Shown here: positions 23,951 through 33,197 of the stretch, piece by piece
How the letters are laid out: every line of letters starts with the position of its first letter
How positions within the stretch are numbered: the stretch's first letter is position 1
From: Hyphomonadaceae bacterium
GTDB lineage: Bacteria; Pseudomonadota; Alphaproteobacteria; Caulobacterales; Hyphomonadaceae
Assembly (NCBI GenBank): GCA_016714495.1
Contig: JADKDU010000001.1
Span: 682,001-746,000, forward strand
Direction: 5' to 3'
Length of the DNA stretch: 64,000 nt
Made by a program: the position numbers and the translations under genes
Notes under the pieces: model-generated
Databases searched by the model: none
Seen by the model: only the letters and a program-made list of their open reading frames with translations
What the model was told of the DNA's origin: nothing

Positions 23951-24037
23951 TGGTGCGGGAGGTGGGGGTCGAACCCACAAGTCTGTTAGGACGGTGGATT
24001 TTGAGTCCACTGCGTCTGCCAATTCCGCCACTCCCGC
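23951..24037 (-). tRNA. tRNA-Leu (anticodon CAA)
   Basis: The minus strand reads a full class II tRNA. The acceptor stem GCGGGAG pairs with CTCCCGC, the D arm contains GGCAGACGC, and the anticodon stem TGGA/TCCA has the loop CTCAAAA, which gives anticodon CAA. A long variable arm follows, then the T arm GTGGGTTCGACCCCCAC. CCA is encoded at 23951-23953. It reads UUG codons. Confidence 0.96.
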
Positions 24038-24053
24038 AGCCTGAGGCAGGCGG

Positions 24054-24081
24054 TTGTTAGCGCAGCTGGCTGTGAAGGCAA
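24054..24081 (-). promoter_or_regulatory. Probable promoter of tRNA-Leu
   Basis: On the minus strand TTGCCT (24076-24081) and TAACAA (24054-24059) are spaced by 16 bases, placing the start about 10 bases before the tRNA 5' end. Confidence 0.4.
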
Positions 24082-24087
24082 AGACCC

Positions 24088-24210
24088 CTAGCCCAGGATG
24101 GCGGCGGACTTTGCCATCTGCACGCTAAAATAGGCGCCCAAGATCACACAGAAAATCCAGTGCGGGGCGAGGCGGAGCGAGACGGCGTGGATGCGGCGGA
24201 GCGTGCGCAT
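24088..24210 (-). CDS. 40-residue single-pass membrane micro-protein
   Basis: The ORF starts at ATG 24210 and reads a basic N-terminus (MRTLRRIHAVSLRLAP), a hydrophobic stretch (HWIFCVILGAYFSVQMA) and a short tail to TAG. Charge distribution follows the positive-inside rule for a single inner-membrane helix. The ribosome site is weak. It fills the gap between the tRNA and the yqaA-like gene. No family known to me. Confidence 0.42.
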   Translation of the reverse strand: MRTLRRIHAVSLRLAPHWIFCVILGAYFSVQMAKSAAILG

Positions 24211-24330
24211 GGGGAACGACCCGGAACTCTAAGCGGCGTCGGACCATCCGGCGCGTGAGAGGATCGTCGTCGAAGATCGCAAACATCCGGTTCACGGAAT
24301 GCAGAAATATCGATCGAATTTTGCAGATCG

Positions 24331-24978
24331 CTAGTGGATCAGGGCGGCCGCGGCGAAGCCGCCGATAAGGATTACCACGAACAGCAGCATGAACATGCCA
24401 ATGCGCTTTTCTATGACGGGGGCGAGCGTCGGGCCGAATGTCTTGAATAGCCAGGCCACGAGGAAGAAGCGCACAGCCCGTGTGATGAGGCAGGCGGCCA
24501 GGAAGATCCAGACGTTGAACGCCATCGCACCGGACACGATGGTTACGAGCTTGAATGGGATGGGCGTCACGCCCTTGAGGAAGATGATCCAGACGCCTGC
24601 CGCGGCGTAGGAGGCCCGCAGTTCTTCTTCTTTACCGCCGTAGCCAAAGACCGAGATGATCGCCGAGCCGACGGCCTCGAACAGGTAGAAACCGATCGCA
24701 TAACCAAGCAGCGCGCCGGCCACGGAGGCGATGGTGCAGCCCGCGGCGTAGCGCCATGACTGTTCCGGCCGGGCAAAGCACATAGGCGCGAGCATGACGT
24801 CTGGCGGAAGCGGGAAGAACGAGCTCTCGGCGAACGAGACCGCCCAAAGGGCAGGTTCAGCGTGCTTTCCGCCGGCGAGACGGATGACCCAGTTGTAGAG
24901 GGCGCCGAGGGGACCTTTCGCCTTCGGGGCGTGTGGGGCTGCCGCGGCGGCTTCGGAAACGGTCGTGGCGTCGGTCAT
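24331..24978 (-). CDS. YqaA family (DedA/SNARE-associated) membrane protein
   Basis: The 215-residue inner-membrane protein has the DedA-type core: ESSFFPLPPDVMLAPMCFAR with the re-entrant FPxPPD motif and GALLGYAIGFYLFEAVG. KGVTPIPFKLVTIVSGAMAF, with the G-x-x-P-x-P-x-K signature, completes it. A helical C-terminus (RFFLVAWLFKTFGP...) follows. DedA proteins are implicated in lipid-carrier flipping and membrane homeostasis; YqaA members are uncharacterised. An Ala-rich 20-residue polar N-terminus precedes the first helix. Confidence 0.85.
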   Translation of the reverse strand: MTDATTVSEAAAAAPHAPKAKGPLGALYNWVIRLAGGKHAEPALWAVSFAESSFFPLPPDVMLAPMCFARPEQSWRYAAGCTIASVAGALLGYAIGFYLFEAVGSAIISVFGYGGKEEELRASYAAAGVWIIFLKGVTPIPFKLVTIVSGAMAFNVWIFLAACLITRAVRFFLVAWLFKTFGPTLAPVIEKRIGMFMLLFVVILIGGFAAAALIH

Positions 24979-25168
24979 CGGATCGCGGTCCCGGGGTACA
25001 CAAAGCGATTGGTCCCAGCGCCTAGCATGAGACGCGCCAGATTAAACCTGAAGAAGGCGCCACGATACCGCGGGACCGTTCAACGTAACGTCAACTTGCA
25101 CGCTCTTTGGTCGCCCCCTGCTCTTTGGTCGCATTGTCGCCAACCTGCCCCCCGATAGCTTCTGGTGC

Positions 25169-25720
25169 ATGAACAAGCTGCCGTTTGATCGGGTGAGATG
25201 GCCGCTGGTGGCCCTTCTTGCGTCGGCAGCGATGCTGGCCGCCGCTTTCGGCATTTTCGAAGCGCTGATGTATCTCGCCCCGTGCCAGATGTGCTGGTGG
25301 CAGCGGTATGCGCATTTCGCAACCTGCGGGGTGGCTCTGGTGGCTATCGTCTGCAACTGGCGCGGCGCAGGACCGCAGCTGATGACCGGGTTCTCCATCC
25401 TGCTGGGGATGACCTTCGCGGTAAGTTTCTTCCTCGGCGGCTGGCACGCGCTGTTCGAATGGAACCTCGCGCCCGGACCGGACACGTGTGTGGCTGCTCC
25501 GGGCTCTGAAGCGATCACCGGTAACCTTTCCGATATCCTTAGCCGGCCGATCGGCGTCGTTTCCTGCAAGGACGCGATGTGGCGTCTGCCGAATGCGCCG
25601 TGGGGGCTTTCGATGGCGGGATACAACGCGATCATTTCGGGCGTGCTCATGGTGCTCAGCTTCTATTCGGCGACCCAGCCGCCGATGCGCGATACAGCCA
25701 ACGAACCGGTGCAGCCATGA
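25169..25720 (+). CDS. dsbB: Disulfide bond formation protein B
   Basis: DsbB reoxidises periplasmic DsbA and passes electrons to quinone. The 183-residue membrane protein has four helices; the first periplasmic pair is Cys39-x-x-Cys42 in LAPCQMCWWQRYAHF, and the second pair is Cys107 (PDTCVAA) and Cys133 (VVSCKDAMW). The second periplasmic loop is typical. The stop overlaps the coq7 start (ATGA), so the two are translationally coupled, which links quinone-dependent thiol oxidation with quinone synthesis. Confidence 0.92.
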   Translation: MNKLPFDRVRWPLVALLASAAMLAAAFGIFEALMYLAPCQMCWWQRYAHFATCGVALVAIVCNWRGAGPQLMTGFSILLGMTFAVSFFLGGWHALFEWNLAPGPDTCVAAPGSEAITGNLSDILSRPIGVVSCKDAMWRLPNAPWGLSMAGYNAIISGVLMVLSFYSATQPPMRDTANEPVQP

Positions 25721-26250
25721 GCCTGACGCTGAACCGCCGCCAGGAAATACTGCGCGTCGACCATGCGGGCGAGTATGGCGCGATAGCGATCTATCGCGGC
25801 CAGCTGGCCGTATTCGAGCGCCAGCCGGACCGCGAGCGGATCACGGGACAGCTGAAGGAGATGGCGGGCCAGGAGCAGGAGCATCTGGACGCTTTCGACA
25901 AGCTGCTGAACGCGGGAAGCGTGCGGCCGACGGCGCTGTCGCCGGTGTGGAATGCGGCGGGCTTCGCGCTGGGGGCGGCGACCGCCCTGCTCGGCGAGAA
26001 AGCGGCGCATGCCTGCACCGAGGCTGTCGAGACGGTGATCGAAGAGCATTACGGCGACCAGATCACCGAGCTGGAAGCGGCCGGCGAGACCGAGCTTGCA
26101 GCACGGATGACGAAGTTCCGCGACGAGGAAGTGGCGCATAAAGAACTGGCGGCTGCTGAGGGTGCTGCCCAGGCGCCTGCCTATCCAGTGCTGTCGGCGC
26201 TGATCCGGTTCGGCTGCCGCGCGGCGATCAGGATCAGCGAGAAGGTCTAG
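25717..26250 (+). CDS. coq7: Demethoxyubiquinone hydroxylase
   Basis: The enzyme hydroxylates the quinone ring late in ubiquinone synthesis. The 177-residue di-iron protein has the duplicated helix motifs: LRVDHAGEYGAIAIYRGQL and EMAGQEQEHLDAFDKLL in the first half, then TEAVETVIEEHYGDQI and KFRDEEVAHKELA in the second, giving the E-x-x-H iron ligands. Start at 25717 overlaps the dsbB stop. ubiG at 33.2 kb belongs to the same pathway. Confidence 0.93.
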   Translation: MSLTLNRRQEILRVDHAGEYGAIAIYRGQLAVFERQPDRERITGQLKEMAGQEQEHLDAFDKLLNAGSVRPTALSPVWNAAGFALGAATALLGEKAAHACTEAVETVIEEHYGDQITELEAAGETELAARMTKFRDEEVAHKELAAAEGAAQAPAYPVLSALIRFGCRAAIRISEKV

Positions 26251-26697
26251 GCGCGCGGGTGCGGTCTCGCGGTTGGCTGCGAGGCAGTGGGGAATAGGTG
26301 ATCGGCAATCGAGACGTTGAAAGGCGCGCCGCGCCCGGCGAAGTCTTCCAGACGGTCTTGCAAGGCGAGCACGCGATTGAGGCAGGCGATGATTTCGGCT
26401 ATCGCGCGGCCGCTGCAGGGCGAATGCTCCTGTGGGCGGCGGGTGTAAAAGTACGGCATGCCGAGGATCTGGCAGGCGCTCGTCGATCAAGAGCTTCACG
26501 CCTTCTTCGGCCGAGGCGATCATGCCTTCGAGCAGGGCGCGGGCGTCAGTGTTGAACTCAAACTCTGCGATCCAGTCGGGATCTGCCAGCATGTCGATGA
26601 CACCGGAGCGGACTTCGTGCAGCTGGGCCACGGGGTGCAGCGGGAAGCGGATGCGCAAGAGGACGACCAGCCAGCGATACAGGGGCCATGAGTATCG
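26247..26697 (-). pseudogene. Unrecognised gene, apparent frameshift
   Basis: Two coding-looking frames join at about 26470. The first, from about 26697, reads RYSWPLYRWLVVLLRIRFPL, later DMLADPDWIAEFEFNTDARA and EEGVKLLIDERLPD. The second, starting at ATG 26459, reads MPYFYTRRPQEHSPCSGRAI, then EIIACLNRVLALQDRLEDFA, ending at 26247. Together they give about 150 residues with a hydrophobic start. No start codon with a ribosome site precedes the first part, so the 5' end is also uncertain. It is convergent with coq7 and overlaps its stop. Confidence 0.4.
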
Positions 26698-26832
26698 CTC
26701 AGGTCTTACAGAGTGGGGGGTCGGCTGTCGTACAGCTAACGCTGCACGGAGCGTTGTGGTGCGGCGTTTTGATAAACAGCTGTCCCCCAATTTGGGTGGC
26801 GGAATTGGGGATGGAGGAGACATCCCTACGGC

Positions 26833-26857
26833 CATTCTCGGCACAAGCCCGAGAATG
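26833..26857 (-). terminator. Inverted repeat downstream of ispG
   Basis: CATTCTCGG (26833-26841) and CCGAGAATG (26849-26857) form a perfect 9-bp stem with a 7-base loop, 34 bases past the ispG stop. There is no T tract on either side, so it may be an mRNA-end-protecting hairpin or a protein site rather than a classic terminator. Confidence 0.4.
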
Positions 26858-26890
26858 ATCGTCTAGTGTGGCTCGTGTGGTGAGTGCGCC

Positions 26891-28030
26891 CTACTCTGCC
26901 GCCTTGGCGGCGGATTCGCGGGCCGTGCGGAGGATGGCGGCTCTGGCTTCGACCTGGGCGACGATGCGGTCGATCATGTCGGCGTTGCCGACTTTGTGGT
27001 CGGGCTTGCCGGAGACGTACATCATGCCGGCGTCCTTGCCGCCGCCGGTGAAGCCGAGGTCGGTCATAGTGGCTTCGCCGGGGCCGTTGACGACGCAACC
27101 TATGATTGAAAGCGAGATCGGCTCCGAAATGTGGGCGAGGCGTTTTTCGAGCGCTTCGACCGTGCGGATGACGTCGAAACCCTGACGCGCGCAGGACGGG
27201 CACGAGATGATGTTGACGCCTCGCGTGCGCAGGCCGAGCGATTTCAGGATTTCGTAGCCGGCCTTGATCTCTTCGACGGGCTCAGCCGAGAGCGAGACCC
27301 GGATAGTGTCGCCGATGCCGGCCCAGAGCATCGAGCCGATGCCGATGGCGGATTTGACGGTGCCGGTGCGCAGGCCGCCGGCTTCAGTGACGCCGAGATG
27401 GAGCGGCGCATCGGTGGCGTCGGCGAGCTGGTGGTAGGCCGCGACCGTGAGGAATGGGTCGGAGGCCTTTACCGAGATCTTGTATTCGTGGAAGTCGTTG
27501 TCATCGAGGATGCGCGCGTGATCGAGCGCGCTTTCGACCATCGCTTCCGGGCATGGCTCGCCATACTTCTCGAGCAGGTGGCGTTCGAGGCTACCGCCAT
27601 TGACGCCGATGCGCATCGAGCAGCCATGATCCTTGGCGGCCTGGATGACTTCGCGCACGCGCTGGGCGTTGCCGATATTGCCTGGGTTGATGCGGAGGCA
27701 GGCGGCCCCGGCCTTGGCGGCTTCGATGCCGCGTTTGTAGTGGAAGTGGATGTCGGCGACGATCGGCACTTTCGCGGCGCGGCAGATTTCCGGCATCGCG
27801 GCGGTCGAGTCTTCGTCGGGGCATGAGACGCGGACGATATCGGCGCCGGCCTCTTCGAGGCCGCGGATCTGGTCGATGGTGGCCCTGGCGTCCGAGGTCG
27901 GCGTGTTGGTCATCGACTGGACGGTGATCGGCGCGTCGCCGCCGACAAGGACACTGCCGACGCGGATCTGGCGCGACTTGCGCCGGGTGATCGTGCGCCA
28001 TGGGCGAAGGTGGTGGATGTCTTGGCTCAT
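26891..28030 (-). CDS. ispG: 4-hydroxy-3-methylbut-2-en-1-yl diphosphate synthase (IspG)
   Basis: The enzyme makes HMBPP in the non-mevalonate isoprenoid pathway using a 4Fe-4S cluster. The 379-residue sequence has the TIM-barrel start VGSVLVGGDAPITVQSMTNT and ADIHFHYKRGIEAA. Cluster ligands are two cysteines in NIISCPSCARQGFD and one in SIIGCVVNGPGEA, followed by the ligand-providing Glu. It lies 129 bases downstream of the rodZ-like gene on the same strand, an arrangement seen in many proteobacteria. Confidence 0.97.
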   Translation of the reverse strand: MSQDIHHLRPWRTITRRKSRQIRVGSVLVGGDAPITVQSMTNTPTSDARATIDQIRGLEEAGADIVRVSCPDEDSTAAMPEICRAAKVPIVADIHFHYKRGIEAAKAGAACLRINPGNIGNAQRVREVIQAAKDHGCSMRIGVNGGSLERHLLEKYGEPCPEAMVESALDHARILDDNDFHEYKISVKASDPFLTVAAYHQLADATDAPLHLGVTEAGGLRTGTVKSAIGIGSMLWAGIGDTIRVSLSAEPVEEIKAGYEILKSLGLRTRGVNIISCPSCARQGFDVIRTVEALEKRLAHISEPISLSIIGCVVNGPGEATMTDLGFTGGGKDAGMMYVSGKPDHKVGNADMIDRIVAQVEARAAILRTARESAAKAAE

Positions 28031-28159
28031 CAGGATCGCCGCTTGTCAGCCGTTATGCATTTGGCGCGTTCAGCGTGCGCCGTAAAGACGGTTGCCTCAT
28101 CGCATGTTGGCGCACGACGGAAGGTCGTGCGGCTGGCGAAAGCTCAATCATTACGGTGA

Positions 28160-29326
28160 TTACTGGTCGGGATAGGCCGCTAAGGCCGGGTCCTTAGGCG
28201 GCGGCGGCGCGACCGGGGCCTGGGCAGCCGGCTGTTCGCGCGGCGGCGGGACGGTCGATTGCGGCTTTGGCGCGCGCGGTTTCGGCGGGGCGGCCGGATT
28301 GGCGCCCGTGGCAGGCAGGGCGAGGCCGTTGGCCGGCGGCGCGGCAGCCGTAACACCTTCGGCGGCGAGCGACGGATCGATCGGGACTTCGGTGACGATC
28401 GGCTGGCGCTGGGCCGCGAGATCGACGTTCTGCGAATAGACCTGGCCGCCTTCGGGCTGCAGCAGGCCGAGCGACTGGTCGCCGAGACGCCATTCGAAGG
28501 CCGAGCCGTCGCTGACCGAAACGGTCCAGCCGGCGCCGACGCGGACGGGGTAGCTTTCACCGGCGACGAAATCGCGGTGGACATACTTGTCGCCCTTGGC
28601 CGAGCGAACCTCGACCGAGCCGGGACGCAGCGCGACGATGCGCAGGCGCTGACTGACCGCGTTAGCGGCTTCGGTGGCGGCGGCGGCCGTGGCTGCGGCT
28701 TCAGCGGCGGCCGGATCGGCCGCGACGGTGGGCTGCTTGTCGCCATTGGCGAGGAAGAACACAGCGCCGGCGCCGACCAGGCCGACGATCAGGATGCCGA
28801 GCATCGGCACGGCGACGGGAAGCTTACGCGCCTTGGACGTGGCGGGCGGTGCGATGTCCTGCTTCTCGGGATCCTTGAGGATCGCGCACTCGGACAGGTA
28901 GCGGTCGAGCGTGATCTGCTCGTCCATGCCGAGGAAGCGAGCGTAGGATTTGATGTAGCCCTTCGCGTAGACCGGCGCGCCGAGCAGGTTCGGCGTCATC
29001 TCCTCGATGGCGCGGAGGTGGCTGAGGTGGACGCGCGTCTCTTTCGAGACCTGTTCCAGCGTGTAGCCGGCGTTCTCGCGCGCGGCGCGAATGATGGCGC
29101 CGATGCGCTGGTGTGGAGCGTCCGCTGCGTTCGGGGCGCCGAAATCGGGATCGTTGTCGGTGACGACACGGAGGAAGGGCGCGTTGCGGCGGGCAGCGCG
29201 AGCTTCGGCGTCATCCTTCGGGGGAACCGATGCAGCCGACGTGTCTATCGTTCCGGCGTCAGGCGCGGAAGCCGATCCATCGGTAGGCTGGTTGGGGTTG
29301 GTGTCGTCTTTGGCCACGCCGCTCAT
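28160..29326 (-). CDS. RodZ-like helix-turn-helix membrane protein (DUF4115)
   Basis: The 388-residue protein has an N-terminal polar region and a RodZ-type HTH (about residues 72-140): IGAIIRAARENAGYTLEQVS and YAKGYIKSYARFLGMDE. One transmembrane helix follows (AVPMLGILIVGLVGAGAVFF). The periplasmic DUF4115 sheet (LRIVALRPGSVEVRSAKGDK ... GESYPVRVGAGWTVSVSDGS) comes next, then a Pro/Ala-rich tail. RodZ links MreB to the cell-wall machinery and shapes rods. The extra N-terminal 70 residues and long tail go beyond the usual length. Confidence 0.85.
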   Translation of the reverse strand: MSGVAKDDTNPNQPTDGSASAPDAGTIDTSAASVPPKDDAEARAARRNAPFLRVVTDNDPDFGAPNAADAPHQRIGAIIRAARENAGYTLEQVSKETRVHLSHLRAIEEMTPNLLGAPVYAKGYIKSYARFLGMDEQITLDRYLSECAILKDPEKQDIAPPATSKARKLPVAVPMLGILIVGLVGAGAVFFLANGDKQPTVAADPAAAEAAATAAAATEAANAVSQRLRIVALRPGSVEVRSAKGDKYVHRDFVAGESYPVRVGAGWTVSVSDGSAFEWRLGDQSLGLLQPEGGQVYSQNVDLAAQRQPIVTEVPIDPSLAAEGVTAAAPPANGLALPATGANPAAPPKPRAPKPQSTVPPPREQPAAQAPVAPPPPKDPALAAYPDQ

Positions 29327-29465
29327 TTGTTTGTCCGAAACGGAAGGGCAAACGTCCCATTGGACATGCCGTTCCGCCTTACGCCCACCGCCCTAACAAG
29401 TGATTACGAAGGTAAGGTGGCGGGATCAGGGCCACAACGTTAATCTTCCTAAATCTTCGCCGGAG

Positions 29466-31757
29466 CTAGATTTTTACGCCGAAGTCTTGGGCGATGGAGA
29501 GCATGGTCTTGCGGACCGAGCCTTCACCGCTGTCCAGGGCGGCTTGCACGCGCGGCGCCAGCGCCGACAGGTCGACCGAGCGGACCAGGAGCTTGATCGG
29601 GGCGATGCGTGCAGACTGCATGGATAACCGCCGATAACCAAGCGCAATCAGGGCCAAAGCCTCGAGCGGGCGGCCGCCGGCCTCGCCGCAAACGGTTATC
29701 GGCAGGTCCGCTTCGTCGGCGCGCTGGCGCATGCGGAGCAGCAGTCGCATCGCAGGATGGGACAGGATGTCGTAACGGCCGGAAAGGCGGGCATTGTCGC
29801 GGTCGGCGGCGAAGAAGAACTGCATCAGGTCGTTCGTGCCGATCGAAAGGAAGTCGGCCTTGCCTTTCAATTGGTCGATCGAGAACGCCAGCGAGGGGGT
29901 TTCGACCATGGCGCCGACCTGGAGCTTGTTGGGCAAGTCGCGGCCGAACTTGATCGCCCATTCCATTTCGCTGTCGAGAAGACGTCGGGCTGCCTCGAAT
30001 TCCTCCACGGTGGTAACCATGGGGAACATCAGGCGCAGCGTCTTGCCGCGCGAGGCGCGGATCAGGGCGCGGAGCTGGCGGCGGAAGAAGAACGGATGGT
30101 CGAGCGCCATGCGGAGAGCCCGCCAGCCTAGGGCCGGGTTTTCCTCACGCTCGCGCCGGCCCATGAAGGGGGCGATCTTATCGCCGCCGAGGTCGATGGT
30201 GCGGAAGACGACGGGGCGATCCCCCGCCCGCTCAATGACGGACTTGTAGAAGGTCGACTGCTCGTCGAGGCCCGGCATGGTTTCGGAGGCCATGAACTGG
30301 AATTCGGTGCGGAACAGGCCGACGCCCTTCGCGCCGACTTCGTCCAGATGGTCGAGGTCGAACGAGAGACCAGCGTTGATAAAGAGGTCTATCTCGACGC
30401 CGTCGGTGGTGATGGCGGGTTTGTCGCGCAGAAGCGAGAGTTCGGCCTGCTTCTGCTCCGAAAGGGCCATGCGGGCGTGGAAATTGGTGACGATTTCTGC
30501 CTCGGGCCGGATGTGGACGATGCCGCCCTCGCCATCGATGATCATCAGATCGCCGTCCTCGGCGCGGGTCACGAGGCCGGTGAGGCCGCCGACGGCAGGC
30601 ACGCCGATGGCGCGGGCGACGATGGCGGCGTGGGAGCCGGCGCCGGCTTCTTCGAGGACAATGCCGGCAAGGCCGCTGTCACGGTATTCGAGGAGTTCGG
30701 CGGGTCCGATGCGGCTGGCGACCAGGATCGAGCCACGCGGCGCTTCGCGGCCGCCGTCATCGCCGTTGAGCTGACGCAGGAGGCGATTCTCGAGATCCTC
30801 GAGATCGTGCATGCGTTCGCGCACCATGGCGTCGCGCGCGCTTTCAAGGCGGGCGCGGTGTTCGCGGCGGACGCGGTCGACGGCGGCTTCCGCGGAAAGG
30901 CCGGTGCGGACGGCTTCAACGAGGCGGGCTTCCCAGCTGGGGTCATGCGCGAAGAGGCGGTAGGTTTCGAGCACGTCGCGGCTTTCGCCGAACAGGACCG
31001 GACCGGCCCGCGTCAGCATCGCGTCGATCGAGGCGCGCAAGGCGTCGAGCGCTTCGTTGAGGCGACGCTCTTCCTCTTCCGCGTCGGCGGCGAATAGTTG
31101 CGTGGGTGGGACCACCGGGTCGTAGAGGTGGACCTTGCCGGTTGCGAGGCCTTCGTTGAGCACGCGGCCATGCAGCTCGACGGGGCGGGTCTGGCGCAGG
31201 CCGGCGCTGATCGTATCGGCGGCGGCGGCGACTAGTTCGGCCAGCACCATCGCGACGGTCTGGAGCGCTTCGGCTTCCTCGTCGTCGTAAGCCCGTTCGG
31301 TGCGGTTCTGGACGACGACCACGCCGAGCACGCGGCCGCCACGCAGAATCGGCACGCCAAGGAAAGAGTGGAACGGGTCTTCGCCGGTTTCCGGCCGGTA
31401 GGAGAAGCGCGGGTGCGAGAAGGCGTCGGTGAGGCGTAACGGGCGGGCGGTGGCGGAAACGAGGCCGACGAGACCTTCATTCTCGCGCATGCGCGTGCGG
31501 CCGACGGCTTCGGGGCGCAGGCCCCGCGTCGCCATCAGCAGCAGGCTTTCGTCTTCCGAGCGCAGGTAGATCGAGCAGACGTCCGCCACCATCGTGTTGG
31601 CGATGAGTTCGACGACGCGGTCGAGACGCTTTGGATCTTGCGCCTGATTGGCCATGAGCGCACGCAGACGCGACAGCAGAAGCTTCGCCCCGCCGCCACC
31701 TGCGGGCGGACGAGGCGGCATGCCGCCCTTGTCACCTGGCTTGTTGCGGTCGCTCAC
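29466..31757 (-). CDS. ptsP: PTS-Ntr enzyme I (GAF + EI phosphotransferase)
   Basis: The 763-residue protein starts the nitrogen-type phosphotransfer chain, transferring phosphate from PEP to NPr. An N-terminal GAF domain (about residues 45-180, with MVADVCSIYLRSEDESLLLM) is followed by the EI N-terminal helical domain. The phosphohistidine swivelling domain (EEAGAGSHAAIVARAIGVPA, His is the phospho-acceptor) comes next. The PEP-binding barrel has LFRTEFQFMASE, RTIDLGGDK, FPMVTTVEEFE, GAMVETPSLAF and the catalytic Cys in ITVCGEAGGRP. It lies 37 bases after the aspartokinase stop (31758-31794). Confidence 0.95.
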   Translation of the reverse strand: MSDRNKPGDKGGMPPRPPAGGGGAKLLLSRLRALMANQAQDPKRLDRVVELIANTMVADVCSIYLRSEDESLLLMATRGLRPEAVGRTRMRENEGLVGLVSATARPLRLTDAFSHPRFSYRPETGEDPFHSFLGVPILRGGRVLGVVVVQNRTERAYDDEEAEALQTVAMVLAELVAAAADTISAGLRQTRPVELHGRVLNEGLATGKVHLYDPVVPPTQLFAADAEEEERRLNEALDALRASIDAMLTRAGPVLFGESRDVLETYRLFAHDPSWEARLVEAVRTGLSAEAAVDRVRREHRARLESARDAMVRERMHDLEDLENRLLRQLNGDDGGREAPRGSILVASRIGPAELLEYRDSGLAGIVLEEAGAGSHAAIVARAIGVPAVGGLTGLVTRAEDGDLMIIDGEGGIVHIRPEAEIVTNFHARMALSEQKQAELSLLRDKPAITTDGVEIDLFINAGLSFDLDHLDEVGAKGVGLFRTEFQFMASETMPGLDEQSTFYKSVIERAGDRPVVFRTIDLGGDKIAPFMGRREREENPALGWRALRMALDHPFFFRRQLRALIRASRGKTLRLMFPMVTTVEEFEAARRLLDSEMEWAIKFGRDLPNKLQVGAMVETPSLAFSIDQLKGKADFLSIGTNDLMQFFFAADRDNARLSGRYDILSHPAMRLLLRMRQRADEADLPITVCGEAGGRPLEALALIALGYRRLSMQSARIAPIKLLVRSVDLSALAPRVQAALDSGEGSVRKTMLSIAQDFGVKI

Positions 31758-31794
31758 TGAAGGCCGCTCCGTTCGGGGCCCTCAAGCCCCCTGA

Positions 31795-33046
31795 TCAATC
31801 CGAGTCCAACCCGTATGCTGTGTGCAAGGCACGGACGGCAAGCTCGGTATAGGATGCATCGATCAGGACGGAAATCTTGATCTCCGACGTCGAAATGACC
31901 TGAATGTTGATGCCCTTGTCCGAAAGCGCCTGGAACATCGTCTTGGCGACGCCTGCATGGCTGCGCATTCCGACGCCGATAACCGAGACCTTTGCCACAT
32001 CCCTTGCCACGGTGAGGCTCTCATAGCCCACTTTCTTGCCGAGGCCCTCGATGACAGCCTTAGCGTGCGAAGCGTCGCGATCCGGGCAAGTGAACACGAT
32101 GTTCTGGCGGCCTTCCGTCTTCGCGGAGGCCTGAACGATCATGTCCACGTTGACGCCGGCATCGGCGAGCGCGCCGAAGATGGTGGCGGCGACGCCGGGA
32201 TGATCTTCCACGCCGATCATGCTGAACTTGGCTTCGTCCCGCGAATAAGCGACGCCGCTGACTACCTGCTTTTCCACGATCTGTTCCTCATCGCACACGA
32301 GCGTTCCGGTATTGGGTGAAGGCACAGGGCCTTCGAAGGAAGAGAGCACGCGCACGGGAACGCGATGGTTCATCGCAAGTTCGACCGAGCGGGTCTGCAG
32401 AACCTTTGCGCCCAGCGAGGCAAGCTCCAGCATCTCCTCGTAAGAAATCTTTTCGAGACGGCGCGCTTTCGACGTGATGCGCGGGTCTGTGGTGTAGACG
32501 CCATCGACGTCCGTGTAGATGTCGCAGAGGGACGCCTTGAGGGCTGCGGCGACGGCGACCGCCGATGTATCCGATCCGCCGCGGCCAAGCGTCGAGACGC
32601 GGCCGTTCTCGTCCACGCCCTGGAAGCCGGCGACGACAGCGATCTCACCCGAATCGACCGAGCGGATGAATTCCGGGTTATCGCAGCCTGTGATGCGCGC
32701 CTTGCCGTGCGCCTCATCGGTGTTGAGCTTGAGCTGCCAGCCGAGCCAGGAGCGGGCTTTAAGGCCCTTCCTGCGCAGCGCCGAGTGCGAGAAGGCCGGC
32801 CGTGACCTGTTCGCCCGAGGCGACGACGACGTCGTATTCGTCATCATAATCCTTGCCGTGCAGATCCGGGCCGGCGGCGCCCTTGGTCCATTCGACGAGC
32901 TGGTTTGTCGTCCCCGACATGGCGGACACAACCACGGCGATCGCACGGGTTTCGGCGCGGCGCGCGGCGACGATATCCGCCACATGCGCAATCCGCTCGA
33001 GATTGGCGACCGACGTACCGCCGAATTTCAGCACGAGGCGATTCAT
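31795..33046 (-). pseudogene. lysC: Aspartokinase, reading frame broken by one-base insertion
   Basis: The start MNRLVLKFGGTSVANLERIA (nucleotide-binding KFGGTS) and SAMSGTTNQLVEW are in one frame. At about 32783, after GLLAL, an extra G shifts the reading, and the rest, SALRRKGLKARSWLGWQLKL through to the C-terminus, lies in the next frame. The rest includes LGRGGSDTSAVAVAAALKAS and two ACT domains (ISVLIDASYTELAVRALHTA at the end). Length is 3n+1, fitting one insertion. Aspartokinase opens the Asp-family pathway to Lys, Met, Thr and diaminopimelate and is normally essential, so a sequence error or a second copy elsewhere is likely. The start at 33046 has GGAAG upstream. Confidence 0.88.
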
Positions 33047-33197
33047 GAAGGCGGCTTCCAGATCTGCTAAGTTCCACAACCGGCAGGCGATCGGACAGGA
33101 ACTCCCTCACGGAGCCGCATTGACCTCCCACCCCCGGCGAACGACATGTGTATCGAAGCCGGGACCAGTCGGCAGACGCAATAAGCGAAGTTATCCA

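Noticed and set aside
32759..32800. Programmed frameshift in lysC
   Set aside because: No slippery heptamer, internal SD or stable downstream hairpin was apparent; an indel is simpler.
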